Below, piece by piece: positions 1 to 13,600 of a stretch of DNA of 64,000 nt. A program made the translations under genes and the position numbers. Each line of letters opens with the position of its first letter. Position 1 is the stretch's first letter. The notes below the pieces were generated by a model. The model saw only the letters and a program-made list of their open reading frames with translations, did not search any database and was not told the origin of the DNA. The DNA is from Puffinus mauretanicus (Eukaryota > Chordata > Aves > Procellariiformes > Procellariidae), in the NCBI GenBank assembly GCA_023333565.1, contig JAJKFH010000374.1:3534001-3598000 (forward strand), read 5' to 3'.

Positions 1-3000
1 TGAATATCGTGAGTCACATGTCAAAATGTCAAAAGCTTCACTAGAGTCGAGACATAGCACCCACTGCCTCCCAAGCCCTGTTACTCTGTTGGAAAAGGAA
101 ACTAGATCACTGTGACTAGAGCTGCTCTTGCAAATCCATATTGGCTGTTGTGCTTATCTTTAAGAACAACTTCTACTTCAGGTTCAGGGCCTGTCATGTT
201 GAAAGGATATGGCTCAGCACTTTAAACCAATAGCTCTCAGCAGCTTCAGTATACTCATAAAATCCACTTCATGCTTGGAGGTAGTTACTTACTAATTATA
301 TTATTTATACTGAAGGGAAGGCTGAGTCCCAGGAAGCCCTGGTGACCTGAGTGGTTGCACGCAAGGAAGGTTGAACCTAAGAACTGACCCAAGGAAACTT
401 GTTCCTAGGTCCTGGTCCAAAAATGTAATTCAGATGCGTCAGGATGCATGTCCTAATGCACGTGGGCAGCACGATCCCGCAGCAGCATCAGCAGCTTTCT
501 TCAGAGATGCGGCTACCAAATGGGGCTGGTTGTGGCAACCACACCTCATCAGGCTGAAGAGGCTCACAGCTCGGGTCTTCAGCTCCCCGGCCAACTGCAC
601 TGGGCTACCTAACAGACACCATGTAGGGGCAGTGCTTAAAAGAAACAGAGTAAGCGTAGTCCCTAATGAAATAACTTACATCCTGATCCAGGAATGGGGA
701 TCAGGTTGTGCTTCCCAGTTGCTCAGAGGTGTCCTGGGCTGAGAGTTTGGGCAGGCACCTTGCTGCAGGCATGACCTCCTTCCCTGTGCACGCCCTGCTG
801 CTGGCTTTGGTGGCCTGTGGCCCTGTCCCCTCTGCCTTGCCCTAGGGGTAAGTGGGCACCATCTCTCTGCCTCTGGTGAGGTGTGGTACTTCAGACCACT
901 GTCCCGGCTGAGCTGGTTGTGCTGCCGAGCACCTCGGCTACGTGCTAGCCCCAGCGCCAGCCTGCTTGGTTGGGTTCCTCGCCTTCTGCAAACACGGGCA
1001 TTTAAACACTGTACGTTCAGCAGACAATTGTCAGGGAATCTCACATTGCAATTGTCTACCTCTCTTGTTGCTGGGATAATTGGATGGTGAAAAGCAGAAA
1101 TGCTGATTCCCCCACCCCACCAATAAGTGCATTTAGGTATTTTTAGCAAGCAAATGTGCCAAAATGCAGAAGCTACTAAATATAGAAAGTCTCAGATTTT
1201 TTTCTTTTTTTTTTTTTTCTTTTCTTGAAATCTTATTGATGAGAGCTCTGCCTCATGTACTTAGGAAAGAAATGAAGCAATTCAACAGCAATACATAATT
1301 TTTTCCGGTTTGGGGAAAATTTTTTGTTCTGACCCATTAATTCCCAGCTATATTCCAACATCACACTGGGCAGTGTTAGCATGACTGAAAGGACTCTTTC
1401 ATTTTAAAGTTAAGGTTTTCAATTTCTCAGCTCTGCCAAGGAAAGACTCACCTGTCACTGCACCATGTTGTGAGTGGGTGAGAGCTGGATGGAAAATTCA
1501 GGAGAAAGGGAAGAAAAAAAAATCATAACAACCAACACGCAGAACTCTCTCTTTAGTCATCCTGGGGTTTGTCCCCTTCGTGCCTGTCCCTTGTCCATTT
1601 TTATATCTGAAGCCCTGATGCTGAAGTCAAGCCTCCATGTATATTTGTAGGATCAAGGGACTCAGACTGGAGCTTTTCAGGGCAACGATTCCCTAACTAG
1701 ATGCTTGAAAACCTCATAGCACACTTTTAGAAATAATTAGAAAAATAAGGGCTCATGCAAATTTGTGATAAAATGGTGTGACTCATCAAAATGTCACCAA
1801 ATTACATGCAAAAATGTTATCCTGTTGCTTCTTAAAGTGACTTTAAGCGCAGTAAATACCCTGTAAGTCATGGGTGCTACTGGAGCATGTAATAGTGCCA
1901 GCAGAATTGGGATGCATGTTTGCTGCTACAATAGATCAGGTAGCCTCAACGGCTCTAGTTTTCTTGTGGTTTATACTATTAGAAATTTAGAGTACTCGTG
2001 AAATAGAAAACAGGTGCTCTGCTATAAAGAGGAGAGCATCTGGCCATGGATACCAAAGACCTGCTTCCTTATGACTTATACCTTTTTGCCCAAGATATTT
2101 CTGATGCTGGCATGTTGCTTGCTTTAGCCAGAGCCCTTAAGGCAAGGCTGGGGAATGGTATTTGAAAAGTGTGAAGCATTGCCCTTTTTGGAGCTACCTG
2201 AATGTAGAAGGAACTTCTAGAGGTGCTTTTAGAAGAACAGGCTTTCCCAGCTCTCCAGGGAAGTGGGAGCTGGATGTGGGTGTGAGCAATTGAGCCTTAT
2301 TTCCCTTCTGTACTGAAAACATCTTCCCTGGCTGGGCATAGGCCTAGCAGCAGAGAACAAAAGATTAACTGGGAAATGTGGAAAGCAGTAGAGCCCCTCT
2401 CTTCCCTCGCTGGTGTGCAGTTCCCTGGCCACACACAGCCTCTCGGGCCATACCTCTGTCAGAGCTGCACCGATTCTTGGTGCAATGCAAGACGGTGCAG
2501 TAAAGGCCCTGCTACCTGGGAAGCTCTGCACAGATCTCTGTAGAGATCCTCCGTAGGATGCAGCCATCTTCTGCTTGTGTGTGTGGGCTCAGTGGTTGCA
2601 GGGCAGGGAGAGCTTCAAAGAAAATGATTGCTGAGCACTTGGATTTACACTTGTTCTCAGCCATGTTCAGCTTGCTGCGTTCTCTGATGTACACCTCAGA
2701 GGGGACATCTCTGAGGAATGTGCTCAAACAAAATCTGAGGGAGAGCAGGTATCAGCATGGAACAGAATCTGGGGGTCCAGCTTACTCAAATCATAGTGAT
2801 TTTGCACAATTTCTGGCCAAAAATCTACTATTCAGAGTTGGAGTTTGAACTTTGTTGTGACTCTTATTCACAGCACCACTCTCCTGTTTGGGTTCTCTGC
2901 TGGGTGATAATACTGTTGAATTCACATTTCAGCATGGCCCTTCATAGAAACTTGGCTTCTCTCTGCTATCCATTTGCCTGTTTTCATGAAACTTGTAAAA

Positions 3001-5640
3001 ATATAATACCAGATGGAGATGTAGCCGTGTCAAAGATTTAGCTGAAATTTGCCCACAAATTTAAAAGCTCTGGGGAGGTGGGGGAGGCAGGAGGAATGGC
3101 AGGCTGCTGTAGTTGCAAGCAGTATATCTTCGTGAGCCAGGCTTCCCCAGGCAGCAGGCTCTGTGAAGCCTTAGTGCACTTAGCAGAAAGTCCCAAGTAG
3201 GCTCTTCCTTGCTCTTGCTGTTAGTTCCCAGAGGGTGCTTACAGCTTGCCTGCTTGGGAGACCTTGGGGATGGAGTCTTCTCCCTTTCATGCTCTCAGCT
3301 CTTGCAGGGACTCCTGTCCCGACATACCTCCATGGGCTGCATGCTCCCCTTTCCCTAGCCATCATGTCCTTTTCCCTTCCCTGCATTGCTTGCTCTTCTC
3401 TCCTTCCGACAGCCCCTTGTTCTTCTTTCCTTCTCTAACCGCTCTTGCCACTTCTTCCCCCTCTCTTACAAAAAGCTGGCTTGGGGAGCAGCAGAGAGGG
3501 TTAAGCCTGCATGGTCTCACGGTTGCAGAAGCCTTGGTGGCCTCATGCATGGTAAAGTGCCTTTTTGGCATGCAGAGCTGTGAGCAGCCTCCCTCTCCCC
3601 CTTCTCCTCCTCAGGCTCTGCGCCAGTGGGCAAGCGTTTGCAAAGCAAAATTACAGAGCTCTCTGGGTAATGATCTGCCCGTTCCCGTACAGCAGGTGGC
3701 TGGAGGCTGAATCCACACCACTCCCTCTCAGCTCTATTCCCATGCACATCAGGAAGAGATGGCTATTCCTCCCTCACAGCTGCTTCCAGCCAAGAGAGGC
3801 CAGGGGAGTCACCCTCCCAACAGGAGGACACCATGGGGGTGATCCTCTCTCTGCAAACAGCTGCAGTGGGCTCTGACCAGAAAGGCCAGGTTCAAATGCC
3901 ATCTGTGTGCATGGGCAGAAAGGAGGTGGCATCTTCACTCTGACTTGTACAATGTGGCTGTGCAAGAGAGCAGCGTCACTTCCCACCTGCCTATTCCTCT
4001 CTGGGCGTCAGGGGCAGAGAGGGGGAATCGGGATGCATCGGACAGGACACTTCTAAAACCCCTGTAAGTTAGATCTTGTGACTCTTTGACTGCAGAGACT
4101 CATCGCTCTGCTAGCGTTGCTGGGGAGGGCTTTGGAAGCTTGACTTCCCTGCAAAGCTTCAGGATAGCCTACAGTGCTCACTTCTAATCATAACTGCTTA
4201 ACCTGTTGCATTTATCTATATTTCCTCTGCCATTTGCTTACCCAAAGAAAGGCTCAGCAGGCGTGTACACAGCCCGCAGGCTCACCAGTGAACAGGCTAA
4301 TCCTAGCTGTGCTCCATCCATGTGATTCCCCCTCTCCCCTTCCCTCCATACTGCTGCTGAAGGCTTCCTATACCGGTGCCATCCTGCTTTCCCCTCCTGC
4401 CCTGCCAACCCCTTCCTGTAGCAGCAACAACGATACTGTACTGTTTTGGCCAGCATAGTCATTTTACACCAGTAGGAGGGAAGGAGTGTCAGGCCCCAGG
4501 CAAAGAAGAGCACAAGACCCCTAAGCATGTCAGATCCACTTTCTTTTGGCTGCTGGGGATAAAGTCAGAGAATTATGAAGATGAAACTGTTTATCTTTTA
4601 CACTGTTAAAAATATGGGTGCTGTATGCTGTTCTGGGTAAGAACCCAACCTGGATCTCCATACCCATTTTTTTATCCTCTGAGACTCTTGACCCTTTCTC
4701 CTCCCAGAAGGAACCCTGATAGGAGCCCCTTATCCACGTTTATCTTGCAAAATAAATATTTAATAAACAAAGCCAAATACTGTTACAGGCCATTCTGAGA
4801 CATTAAGTTATTCCCCTAAGCAACAGAACAAACAAAGCAACTTCATTAGCAGTAATATATAACGCAGTGCCTGAGTATCTCCCTTTGGGGGGGAAGAACT
4901 GGGCTTGCTCAGGTAAGCCAGGGTCTCTGGGGACTGGGATGGACCAAATTATGCTCGCAGGGATGGAGGCTCTCCTGCAGCACGAAAGTGAAGCTCTCTT
5001 TGAGGGGGACTTCAGCCTGGTCCCTGCAGAAAACCTGTGCGGCCACAGAAGCGACACATAAATCTGGGGGAGTCCCAGACGCGTAGCCCTGTCGCGACTC
5101 CCAAAGGCAGTCTGTGCGTCTGGAGGAGAAGATGCGAATGCTGCCGTGCCGGTGTGGTTGCCTCTGGGGCTCTATGTTGCTTCTTATGCTTTTTGGCTTC
5201 TGCCTGAAGACAAAACCCAGTGAGCAATCACTTCACAACAGCAGAGGGAGGAAGACAGGGTGAAATAGGGGATAGCAGAAGTGTGGATTATAGTGAAAAA
5301 GGAAGCAAGGGGGAAAAGAGACCATGTGGAGGGGATGAGTCTAGGTGACAGAAATCTGTGAGTTACGACCTCTTCCTAATTTCCCTCCAGAATTTTAGTT
5401 CTTTTTAATGCAGTGTGGGTCCTGTAAGAAATAATGTATGACAGAGCACATCTTTATATAAGATTGGTGCATGAAGTACTTTAAAATTTGTTATAACCTG
5501 ATGAAATGTTACACGTCTTGCAATATTTTGCCTGTCTCTTGTATCTTCTCCCTGGTGATCTTAAAGCAAGCTTTCCATTCATTAAGTTTCCCAACATCTT
5601 TGTAGGCCAGGCTTTTCTCTGGTTTACAGGTAACAAAATT
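1..5640. other. Non-coding stretch, no gene recognised
   Basis: I see no recognisable exon, RNA gene or mobile element here. Open frames are all under about 160 codons, overlap on opposite strands and carry no family motif. The only distinct low-complexity feature is the T-rich tract near 1.2 kb. Around 300-370 the text 'actgaagggaaggctgagtc' faintly recalls the core of an ancient MIR-type SINE, but it is too degraded to annotate. The 4.74-4.79 kb stretch is locally AT-rich with AATAAATATTTAATAAA, which could act as poly(A) signals but has no transcript attached. Confidence 0.6.
1197..1226. repeat. T-rich homopolymer tract
   Basis: A nearly pure run of T interrupted by single C residues. On the other strand it is an A-rich tract. 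No adjacent retrocopy or LINE body is visible, so I treat it as a simple repeat. Confidence 0.85.
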
Positions 5641-8600
5641 TAAACTAAAAGTTCAAATGGCTAAGCCGAGAAAATGACCCAGCATCCCAGGCCCTAGCAA
5701 TGCTGGTCAGCTTGGAGCCTGTCCATCCAGCCAGTCACCTGTACAGCTGTACAGGAGGGGCAGTGACTTGTGCAGAGCCCAGGGAAGAGCTGAGGAAGAG
5801 GAGGCTCGTGGCGCTCCCTGCTAGCGCACACTGCTACCTTGTATTTGCACCGGCGCCTCGTGGGAGACCTTCATTCACTGGCGCGGGGCCGACTCCAGCA
5901 CAGATCCAGCCACGTGAGCAGTCCCCAGAGGGAGTTGTTAAGCGTTTAGGACATGACCACTTTGGGCTTTGAAGTCTACGGCTGTGCTCAGGGCAGGTCC
6001 CTCATTGCTGGGGCCGCCAGAACTGGCTCAGGCTCCTCCAGCCCTTCTCCAGTCCATTTGTTCCTGTCATCTCTGCATCGCTCAGCCCAGAAAGGCTGCT
6101 GCCAGGGAGCGGGGCACCCGTGCACACTGCCTTGTCAGTGGCAGCAAGGCAAGGGGGCCTTGGCCGGTGCTCATTTTGCTCTTAGCACTGTCATCCTGTG
6201 GAGAAAAAAATTGCAGCACTGGTGTAGAGAGGTGGGTCTCCCTTGACACGTGAGGTACCTCTGGCAGATGAAAATCTGGTACTTTGAACAGAAGAGAAAG
6301 CAAAGCTGGGGATGGGTAATTCAGTCCCATTGGACCCCTCCCCTATCTCCATTTCTTTTTCGAGAGCGGTGGCTTCTCTGCCTCTCTTTGCTGCTGGACA
6401 GCCCTGTCGCAGCCTGTTAAGTCAGCGGCATCTTGCAGCACTGCCCTGGCGCTCCCCGTGCTCCCTCGTGCCGGCGGACTGTGTGAGTGTGTGCTGGAAA
6501 AGGACTGAGGGTACTTGGGCCAGATGCCTGTCCCAGGAGACTATTCCTGTCTAGCTTGGCCAGGCTGGGCCAACAGCGGTGGTTTGGTGGTGACCCCTGT
6601 GGGCAGTGAGTGGGTTGTTTGCAGTCCCATTCCCGGGTCACCTCATCTCAGAGATAGCTACCTAGAGCCCCCCTCAACCCTTGCCTGACCTGCTCCCCTC
6701 ATTGCTAGGCTACAAGTAGAGGGCAGCAATGTGGGGCTTGCTGCAAAAGTTGCTCTTGTGGTCTGAGATCAGGCAGGCTTCCAGCACCCAGGGAGCTCCT
6801 ACTGCTGACTCAGGGCTTGGATCTTTTCTGTGCCCAAAAAGAGGAGGCAGGATCAGATTTTGATCCCAGATACAGCTGCACTGAGCCAGAACCGTTGTTT
6901 TTTGGTAAACCAGAGCTGGCACAGGTCCTTAGGGCTATCAAAGCAATGCAATTTCACCAATATCAAATTCTCCTCAAAACTAAAGATGTTCCCACCCCCT
7001 GGGAGGACACACTGCAAAGCCAAGTCAGTCTGGCTTGGAAATGTGTACTCAGTCTGGATCCCGGTCCTCTCCTCCGACTGTTCTGCAGCACGCTCTCCCG
7101 AAAGTGATTCTTCTCAATCCCCTGCACATGTGCCACTGAAAAAGGAACAGGAGATGCTGCCAGAGTTCAGACTGAGTGCCACAGGGATCTAGAATAAATA
7201 CTGCCATGTAATAGATTTTTATCCACTGCCTTGCCGTAATCCCCATCTGAATCCCTTCCAAATTGCAGTCAGGCGGCTGTTTGTACAAGTCAAACATTGA
7301 TTCAGCTGCTCTCGAAAGGGATTCGGGGAGCGCAGGCTGGAGGGAGCGCTAGCCAGGGAGCTGGAATAATGGGATTTATTTGTTACGTGCTGTGAAGGGT
7401 TAAACTCTTTTCACAGCACCCAGCACCAGAGTATCTCCGCTTTTCACACACAAGGAGGAGGTATTCACAGAAGGAATAATTGCTTAAGCAGTGAGCCTGG
7501 CACCTGGAGGAGCTCTGGTGTCCTGTCTGCAGAGGGCAGGATCGCGGCTGGCTTGCAGGGGCTGTGGGCTGGGAGACCTCCTTACAGTGCTGGGTAGTCA
7601 CCTGCTCCTCTGGGGTCAGAACAAACCGTGGTTTCCTCAGCATCCTGGATAGCGTGTGTGGGGCTTTGCTTCCTGAGTTGTACCTGGAGCTTCAAGTATT
7701 CCCTGTCAAGGCCCTTGGCTAGGGTTGCTCTTCTCCCTAGGGGTGCTGGGTGGCAGGGGCATGGCCTGGTGCCCAGCACGTGGGGCCTCTCCCTGGTTTC
7801 CCTAGCCCATCTCAGAGCACCTGTGTGAAGGGGAGAAGTCCAGAAACAGTCCTAGAGTCCTGGGCAGTGGCTACCAACACCACTCTGCTTGTGTTATTGC
7901 CTTTTCTAGCATCTGCAAGGGTTTTTCTCAGGGACAGACCTTTCAACCCTTCACTGTGTTTTATTTCTACCTCATTTCCTGCCTCCTCTATGGGCTTCAG
8001 CATCATGCTCTTCTCTTTGCCCAGCACTTGCCTGGCAATGGCAAGGTCAAAGCACAGAGCTGTCACAGACGTGGGAGGCCTTGGCCTTGGCCCTTGGGAT
8101 TGAGATGGGTTTGGGCAACTCATACAGGGGTACACGTACTCTGGTACAGGCCAGCTCCTCACACCGGCCTCTCAGCTGCCAGAATGATGGTGGGCCACAA
8201 TGAATGCTGAGCAGCCAGGACCAGGACTGTTTGCTCTACCAGCGGTGACTTCTGCAGGGCTCAGCCTCTTGCAGAATGCTTCCATCCCCATGCCATGCTC
8301 AAGTGCAAGGGAGGAAATCCAGCAGAGCCAGTTGCAGGTTGAGTAAGCATATCCCACTTCCATAGACTGGGACAGGCTGGAAAGAAATGCCATGGTGGAT
8401 TATAGGTCAGTGGGGCAGAGACCAGTTCTTGGCCTGTACTTTGTACAGCACTGAGCCCAGAATTTAGTCATTAGTGAGTAATTTTGTAAATCCTCTTTCC
8501 TTTCTGCTTGCTCCAGATGGCCATGCCTGCCGCTTACAAGGCTCCTGCTGATGCTGGATTAGCTATGCAGCATCTCCAGCGGGTTAAGAGCTTGGTGGAA

Positions 8601-10549
8601 GTCTTCTCCGTGGTCCCCATGGTTCATACATGATTTGTGAGCACTTGGGGACCATGCTGTATGGTCCTAGGCACCAGGCACTAATCCTAGGCGTTGCAGC
8701 CTCAGGTCAGCAGCCACTGCTGCTGTCTGGAGAGAGCAAAATGAACAAGGCAGAAGGTAAGCAGAAGGGAAGGATGCAAATTCCCTGAATGACTGCTGAA
8801 CATTGTTTTAGAGATGGGGGCTAGATAACTGGCAATGATGGTCTGCTGGAGCAGGGGAAAGAAATTTCCCTGGCTGTTGATCACTAACAGACAAATCAGA
8901 GAGGTTCAGTCTAACCAAAGCCTAATCTGAGCAAAACCTCAAGTTGAGCTGATGAGGAATGTTGAGCTATCAGTGAAATGGCTAAAGAGTTTCTGTGTGG
9001 GGTATTTAGGCTCATTTACAGACGTGCAAACAAGTGGGACTGTGGTGCCAGCCAGAGTGGCTGCAGCTCAGGGGCTGGGGCAGCCATGTGTAGGGGAGCA
9101 AGGGGCATGCTGGCAGTGTTTGGCTCCTAGGTGGCTTGAACTTTGCAGATCAAATCGAAATTCATTGAGGGAGAGGAAACAAATTAATCACATGATTCAC
9201 AGAGATTCCTACCCAACCAGACTGGCCACAGACTCAGGGTCATCTCAGGATGGGGAGGGAGAGGAACGGGGCTGTCCAATCTTCAGGAGAGTGAAAGCAA
9301 GAGGCTTAAGGCTCCTCAGTGCTAGAGAAAGTAACGGAGTGCCCTGGAGCTCACAGCCCTGCTTGAAAATGATGGAGACTGACAGATCTGGGATTAATCT
9401 AAAGGTTTCAGCTCTCTGAGCACTGAGTGGAAATTCGCCTGGAAACCACAGCGCAGGAGCTCAGCATGACGAAAGCACTAACTGGAAGGGGGGAGGTGGA
9501 GGCACGCGTGGGTCAGATAGCTTGCCCTGCCTGATTATGCACAAAGGCTAGAGCCCTTGTCTCCTCGTCTCCCAGCCATGTGTCTGGGTAGGGAGGGAAG
9601 ACATTCTGTGCTAATAAAAGCATTAAAAAATAGGCCACTTTTTTTTTGTACATTAGGCAGAATCTGCTGCGGGTGCAACTTCGCATTGCTAATTAGATGT
9701 AAAGGCAAAGCTATACCAACAATGCTCAGCACTCCTGATGGCACCGGGTCATGCTCTTGGAGCAGCCGGGTGTTTGATAGGGTCGGGCAGCCTGCACAAA
9801 TACTACAAGCTGTGGTTTTGCCTATGCAGGTATTTGTAGGTGATAGGCTGCTTGTGCGGGATGGGAAAGGAGAGTGGGAGCCTGGCGAAGAGCTGGAGCC
9901 AAGGTGTGCTCTGCTGATGCAGACTTGGACTTCTCTTGTTCAGCTTGTCTAACTGCACAAGGGAAAGGCTACGTCCCGCTGTGTCTATAGCTTTCCTGTG
10001 AGGCTAGGATCCTGATCTGTTGCTCAGTCCTGAATGTGGAAGACCAGGGCACTCCTTTTCATCTGGCTCAGCATCTATTAAAACCGCTGCTGTAGCCCAT
10101 AGGTTTATGGGGACATACCACCCTTCATACTACATCCAGGTGCAGTCTGCAAGTAAGGATGTCATATGGACATGCATGTGCCCCCCCTTGCCCTCAGACA
10201 CCAATAGCCTTCAGCTGAGGCTGATGAAAGTATTTTCTCAGTGCAAGAAAACCACAAATTCTTGTACATCCTGCACTGCGCAAGTCTCTGAGTATTTGCA
10301 CAGCTGTCATGCTTAGCCACGTCTGCACATCCATGCCTTCATATCCGATTCCAATACAACAATGCCATCATCCCTGTTGCTCATATCAAAGGGCTGAATG
10401 CACCACAGTGCACAGTCTTAACTCCTTTCAGTTAGCTTGCTCTATAAATACATAACCCACAGTGAGTGGGCATGTATAACACCTGTGTACGGTTCTGCTA
10501 AGAGCTGTGGATGGGATTGCTGATCTGATTATTTTAAAGTCACTGGGCT
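5641..10549. other. Non-coding stretch, no gene recognised
   Basis: Mixed-composition sequence, GC-richer between about 5.7 and 6.6 kb, with no recognisable exon. It contains a perfect 18-bp palindrome at 5738-5755 (see findings). The 7.20-7.39 kb stretch has a run of TAATCC/GGATTA-like words that could be a regulatory element, but nothing confirms it. At about 8.43 kb, 'tgtactttgtacagcactga' resembles part of the ancient repeat seen at 60.48 kb but is too short to call. Confidence 0.55.
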
Positions 10550-10622
10550 ACATCTTCTGCAGTAGATATAAATTGGTGCAGCACAGTGGTGTTGCCAGTT
10601 TATGCTAGGTGAGGATCCGGCT
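10550..10622. mobile_element. Relic of an ancient amniote palindromic (MITE-like) repeat
   Basis: The left half (ATATAAATTGGTGCA) and the right half (GTTGCCAGTTTATGCTAGGT) are imperfect inverted copies of each other around a short centre. The right half is followed by GAGGATCCGG. This is the layout of a palindromic repeat I recall from turtle and crocodile sequence, in which 'gtgtaaattggcatag' arms face each other and the copy ends in 'gaggatctggcc'. The inverted arms are seen directly. Membership of that family is from memory and is not confirmed. The arms have diverged at several positions, as expected for an old copy. Confidence 0.45.
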
Positions 10623-13600
10623 CATAATGTTAAACTATAATAGAAACTTGTTTGTGTTTCTGAAAAGCGGAGATATTTTGAGTGTGCAATCAAATTGGCA
10701 TTCTTATCCAGGCTTCTGCATGGTATAATTGTAATTTCGAGATTATAATGTTATTAAATTATTAAATAATGTAGCAGTGGAAGGTTAGTTTAAGGTTGTG
10801 GTGTGATTTTTGTCTCTTTGATGTGATATTGTTGAACTGAAATCAGCATGGTGATATGTCCCAGTGCACAAACTGGATATGTAGCAGAGATGAATGAACA
10901 CAGGCACGGTTTCAGATCAACCAGCCAAATCTGAACACATGTCCTCTTCTAAGAAAGGAATTTAGGAGAAATAATTTTCAGCTCCATGATCCACACACCC
11001 AGTCATTATCACAGACATTATGATGGTCTCTCCCTGCTTGTGTTTTAGAAAAGCTCAAAGGCTGAATTGCAATACAGTTGTTGCTAATTCAGAGTAAGTG
11101 GGCGACACTGCAGCTGGTATCTGTTTGCCCATCTGATATATGAATAGCAATCCATTTGGTTTTTTTCTCTAAACATGATGTGATATTGAGTATGATATCA
11201 TTGCCAAATCTCCATGAAGAATTATGCATTGTTTCGCTGGAAGACCAAGGCAGCTTGGTCACCCTATTAATGGGTGAAGCGTACAGTCTCCTCCAGCCTG
11301 GGGAGTTGTTTCACCATGGGCATCTTCCTCTGTATTTAGCTTTAGAAACTATAACAACTTGTAGCAAATAAAGGAAATAAGTGCTCCAGTTCTGATTCCT
11401 GTACTAGATGAATTTCCAATAAATGTATGCTAACAGTTATCCTAGGTTTATTTTATGACCGTCTTTTTGTTCTTTTCCATTTAGATTTACCCTCTTATAA
11501 CACCTTATCTCTTCTTCAGGGTGTCTGCCAAGATCTGGAGATGATTGTCTTTTTATTCTGCTATCATATGGTTATTTTGTATAGTGTATGGTTAGTTAAT
11601 GGTAATATTATTAATCGCTATCACAAACATCTTGTAGCAAGGTACACCAACTGAGCTTTACAGCTATTTCAGGCTCAGTTTATTTTAATTTATAAATCAG
11701 CTCCTTCAGTCCCATCATCATTGATTGCTCTTTTCTGAAGTCTCTTCTAAGCTGTTCATCTCATTCTGGGACTGAGGTGTGGGGAGAAGCCTTTTTCACG
11801 ATCAAGTTGACAGCAAGTCTGCTGCCTTGAGATCTTAGGAAACAAAGCACCACGTAAGCGCTACATACTGTTGGGAATATCAGAGAAGTAACTCTGTGAA
11901 ACAGCACTGTGGTTTGTGTTTATTCTCCCTGGGTGATGTCCGCATTAAAGCACTTCGTTTACAAGTGATGACAAAGTTGTTCTCTGCTGCAAGCTGAGCC
12001 TGAAGGCAGGAGGCCAGTGTGTGTTGGAAAGACGGAGTTTCTCAGAGCGATACATTGCCTTTGCTTTCTCACAGCACACAGTTTTGAAGAGGAAATTCTT
12101 TGGCTTGATGTTTAAGTACCAGAGACAGAGTCAGTGATGCTGGGAAGAATTCAGTGGTGGGAGGGAGGTAAATGGGCTTGGATGAATCAATAACAAACTT
12201 GAATCTTTGATCAAAACATGAAGTGACATGCCTGCCTCCTTCCCCTCCCTGCTGCTGTCGGTGCCAGACTTGGATGAAGCTTGGGGAAGTTGGGGAGTTA
12301 ACCAATCTTTTTTAGTAAGTGACTTTGTATCTCTACACTATCTCCATATGGGGATATATTGTGCCAGTCCCTAGGACGATGTGACATGACAAGCGAAGAG
12401 ACAAAAGACCTCTAAACCTCATGCAAGACACCATGTGCAATTTCTGTCTTTCTTTTCCAGCGTGTGTGAAGCGAGCTGTACTGCAGACAGGCTCTCCAGT
12501 GGGGGAATGGCAGAGCTCAGGTTGGCTGGGTCCTGTTTTCTCCCGTTCTTGCTGCTCGTTAGGTTGGAAAAAAGCTGGGCGGCCAATACCTGAGTTTTGG
12601 TGCTTTCCTTCAGTCCACTGCTGCTGTTTCAATATTGGTCTTCCTTGCTTAGCCTTCTTTTGTGTCTCCCACTGTGGGTGGTTAGAGCCCAATGCTGCTT
12701 CCCTGCCCTCTGCCAAGCCTGACGCTCCACAGCAGGACTTATGGTGCTGCCTCTTCCAGTGGAGCTGGAGGTACCGGCAACGTCCTGGATCTTTCCCATC
12801 CAGTCCCTGCCAGGGTGACAAAGGCAGCACTTGGAGCAAACAATGGCTTTTGCGATACATGAAGCTCTGAAAAGTTGGGATGAGAGAGAGGAAAGCAGTA
12901 ACGTGCATCGGAAGCAGAAAGGGCTGTCATCTCAGGCCCTTGGCTGGCTGGATGTCTGCTTCTGGCGTGAGGTCACTGTTGAATTTTGAAGACATGGTTT
13001 TCCACACAGATTTGAGAGCTGCTATAATACTCTAGCCTCAGAGTTTTGGCATTGTGCTACTAATGCCATGATTTTGCATCATCAGTGTGGCAGAAATTAA
13101 TCTGTGACATTGCAATGGAATTAAAAACAGAGAAGAAAGTGGGTGCAACCTAGCCCAGTGTACCCGACCTTTGAAAGCAGGCTCCGATTCCTGCAAGGGC
13201 CCGCTTCCAGTGGAAGCTCCCCTGGGCTTACACCGATCTCCGAGGCAAAATCTGGAAATATTCCACTGAGGCACTGAAAATAGTGGCAGTTTATACAGAG
13301 CTTGGGAAGGGATTTCCAGCTGTGGAAATGCCCTGGTGTTTGCAGTCAAAAATCTGATAACTATAAGTGCCTACTAAAACAGGTCAAGTTTGGATCCCCA
13401 AATCTAACACTATACTCTAAAGAAGTTTGAATTGAGCTTTTTTTCGGCCCCAGGAGACCTAATCTGCAGGATGCCTTTGAATTCACGCTGTGGCCCCAAT
13501 CACTCCTTGCTGCAGGAGTACACTGAGCGAAGAAGTCATTTTACAAGTCCTGCTTGTACCTCGGTGCCCTGTTCTGCCACCACCATCGCTCCTGCCTGGG

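Noticed and set aside
290..380. Possible MIR-like core ('actgaagggaaggctgag')
   Set aside because: Only one short, degraded word matches and the surrounding block order is missing.
8425..8480. Possible reverse fragment of the ancient repeat seen at 60.48 kb
   Set aside because: Match limited to about 20 bases ('tgtacagcactgagcccaga'), which can occur by chance.
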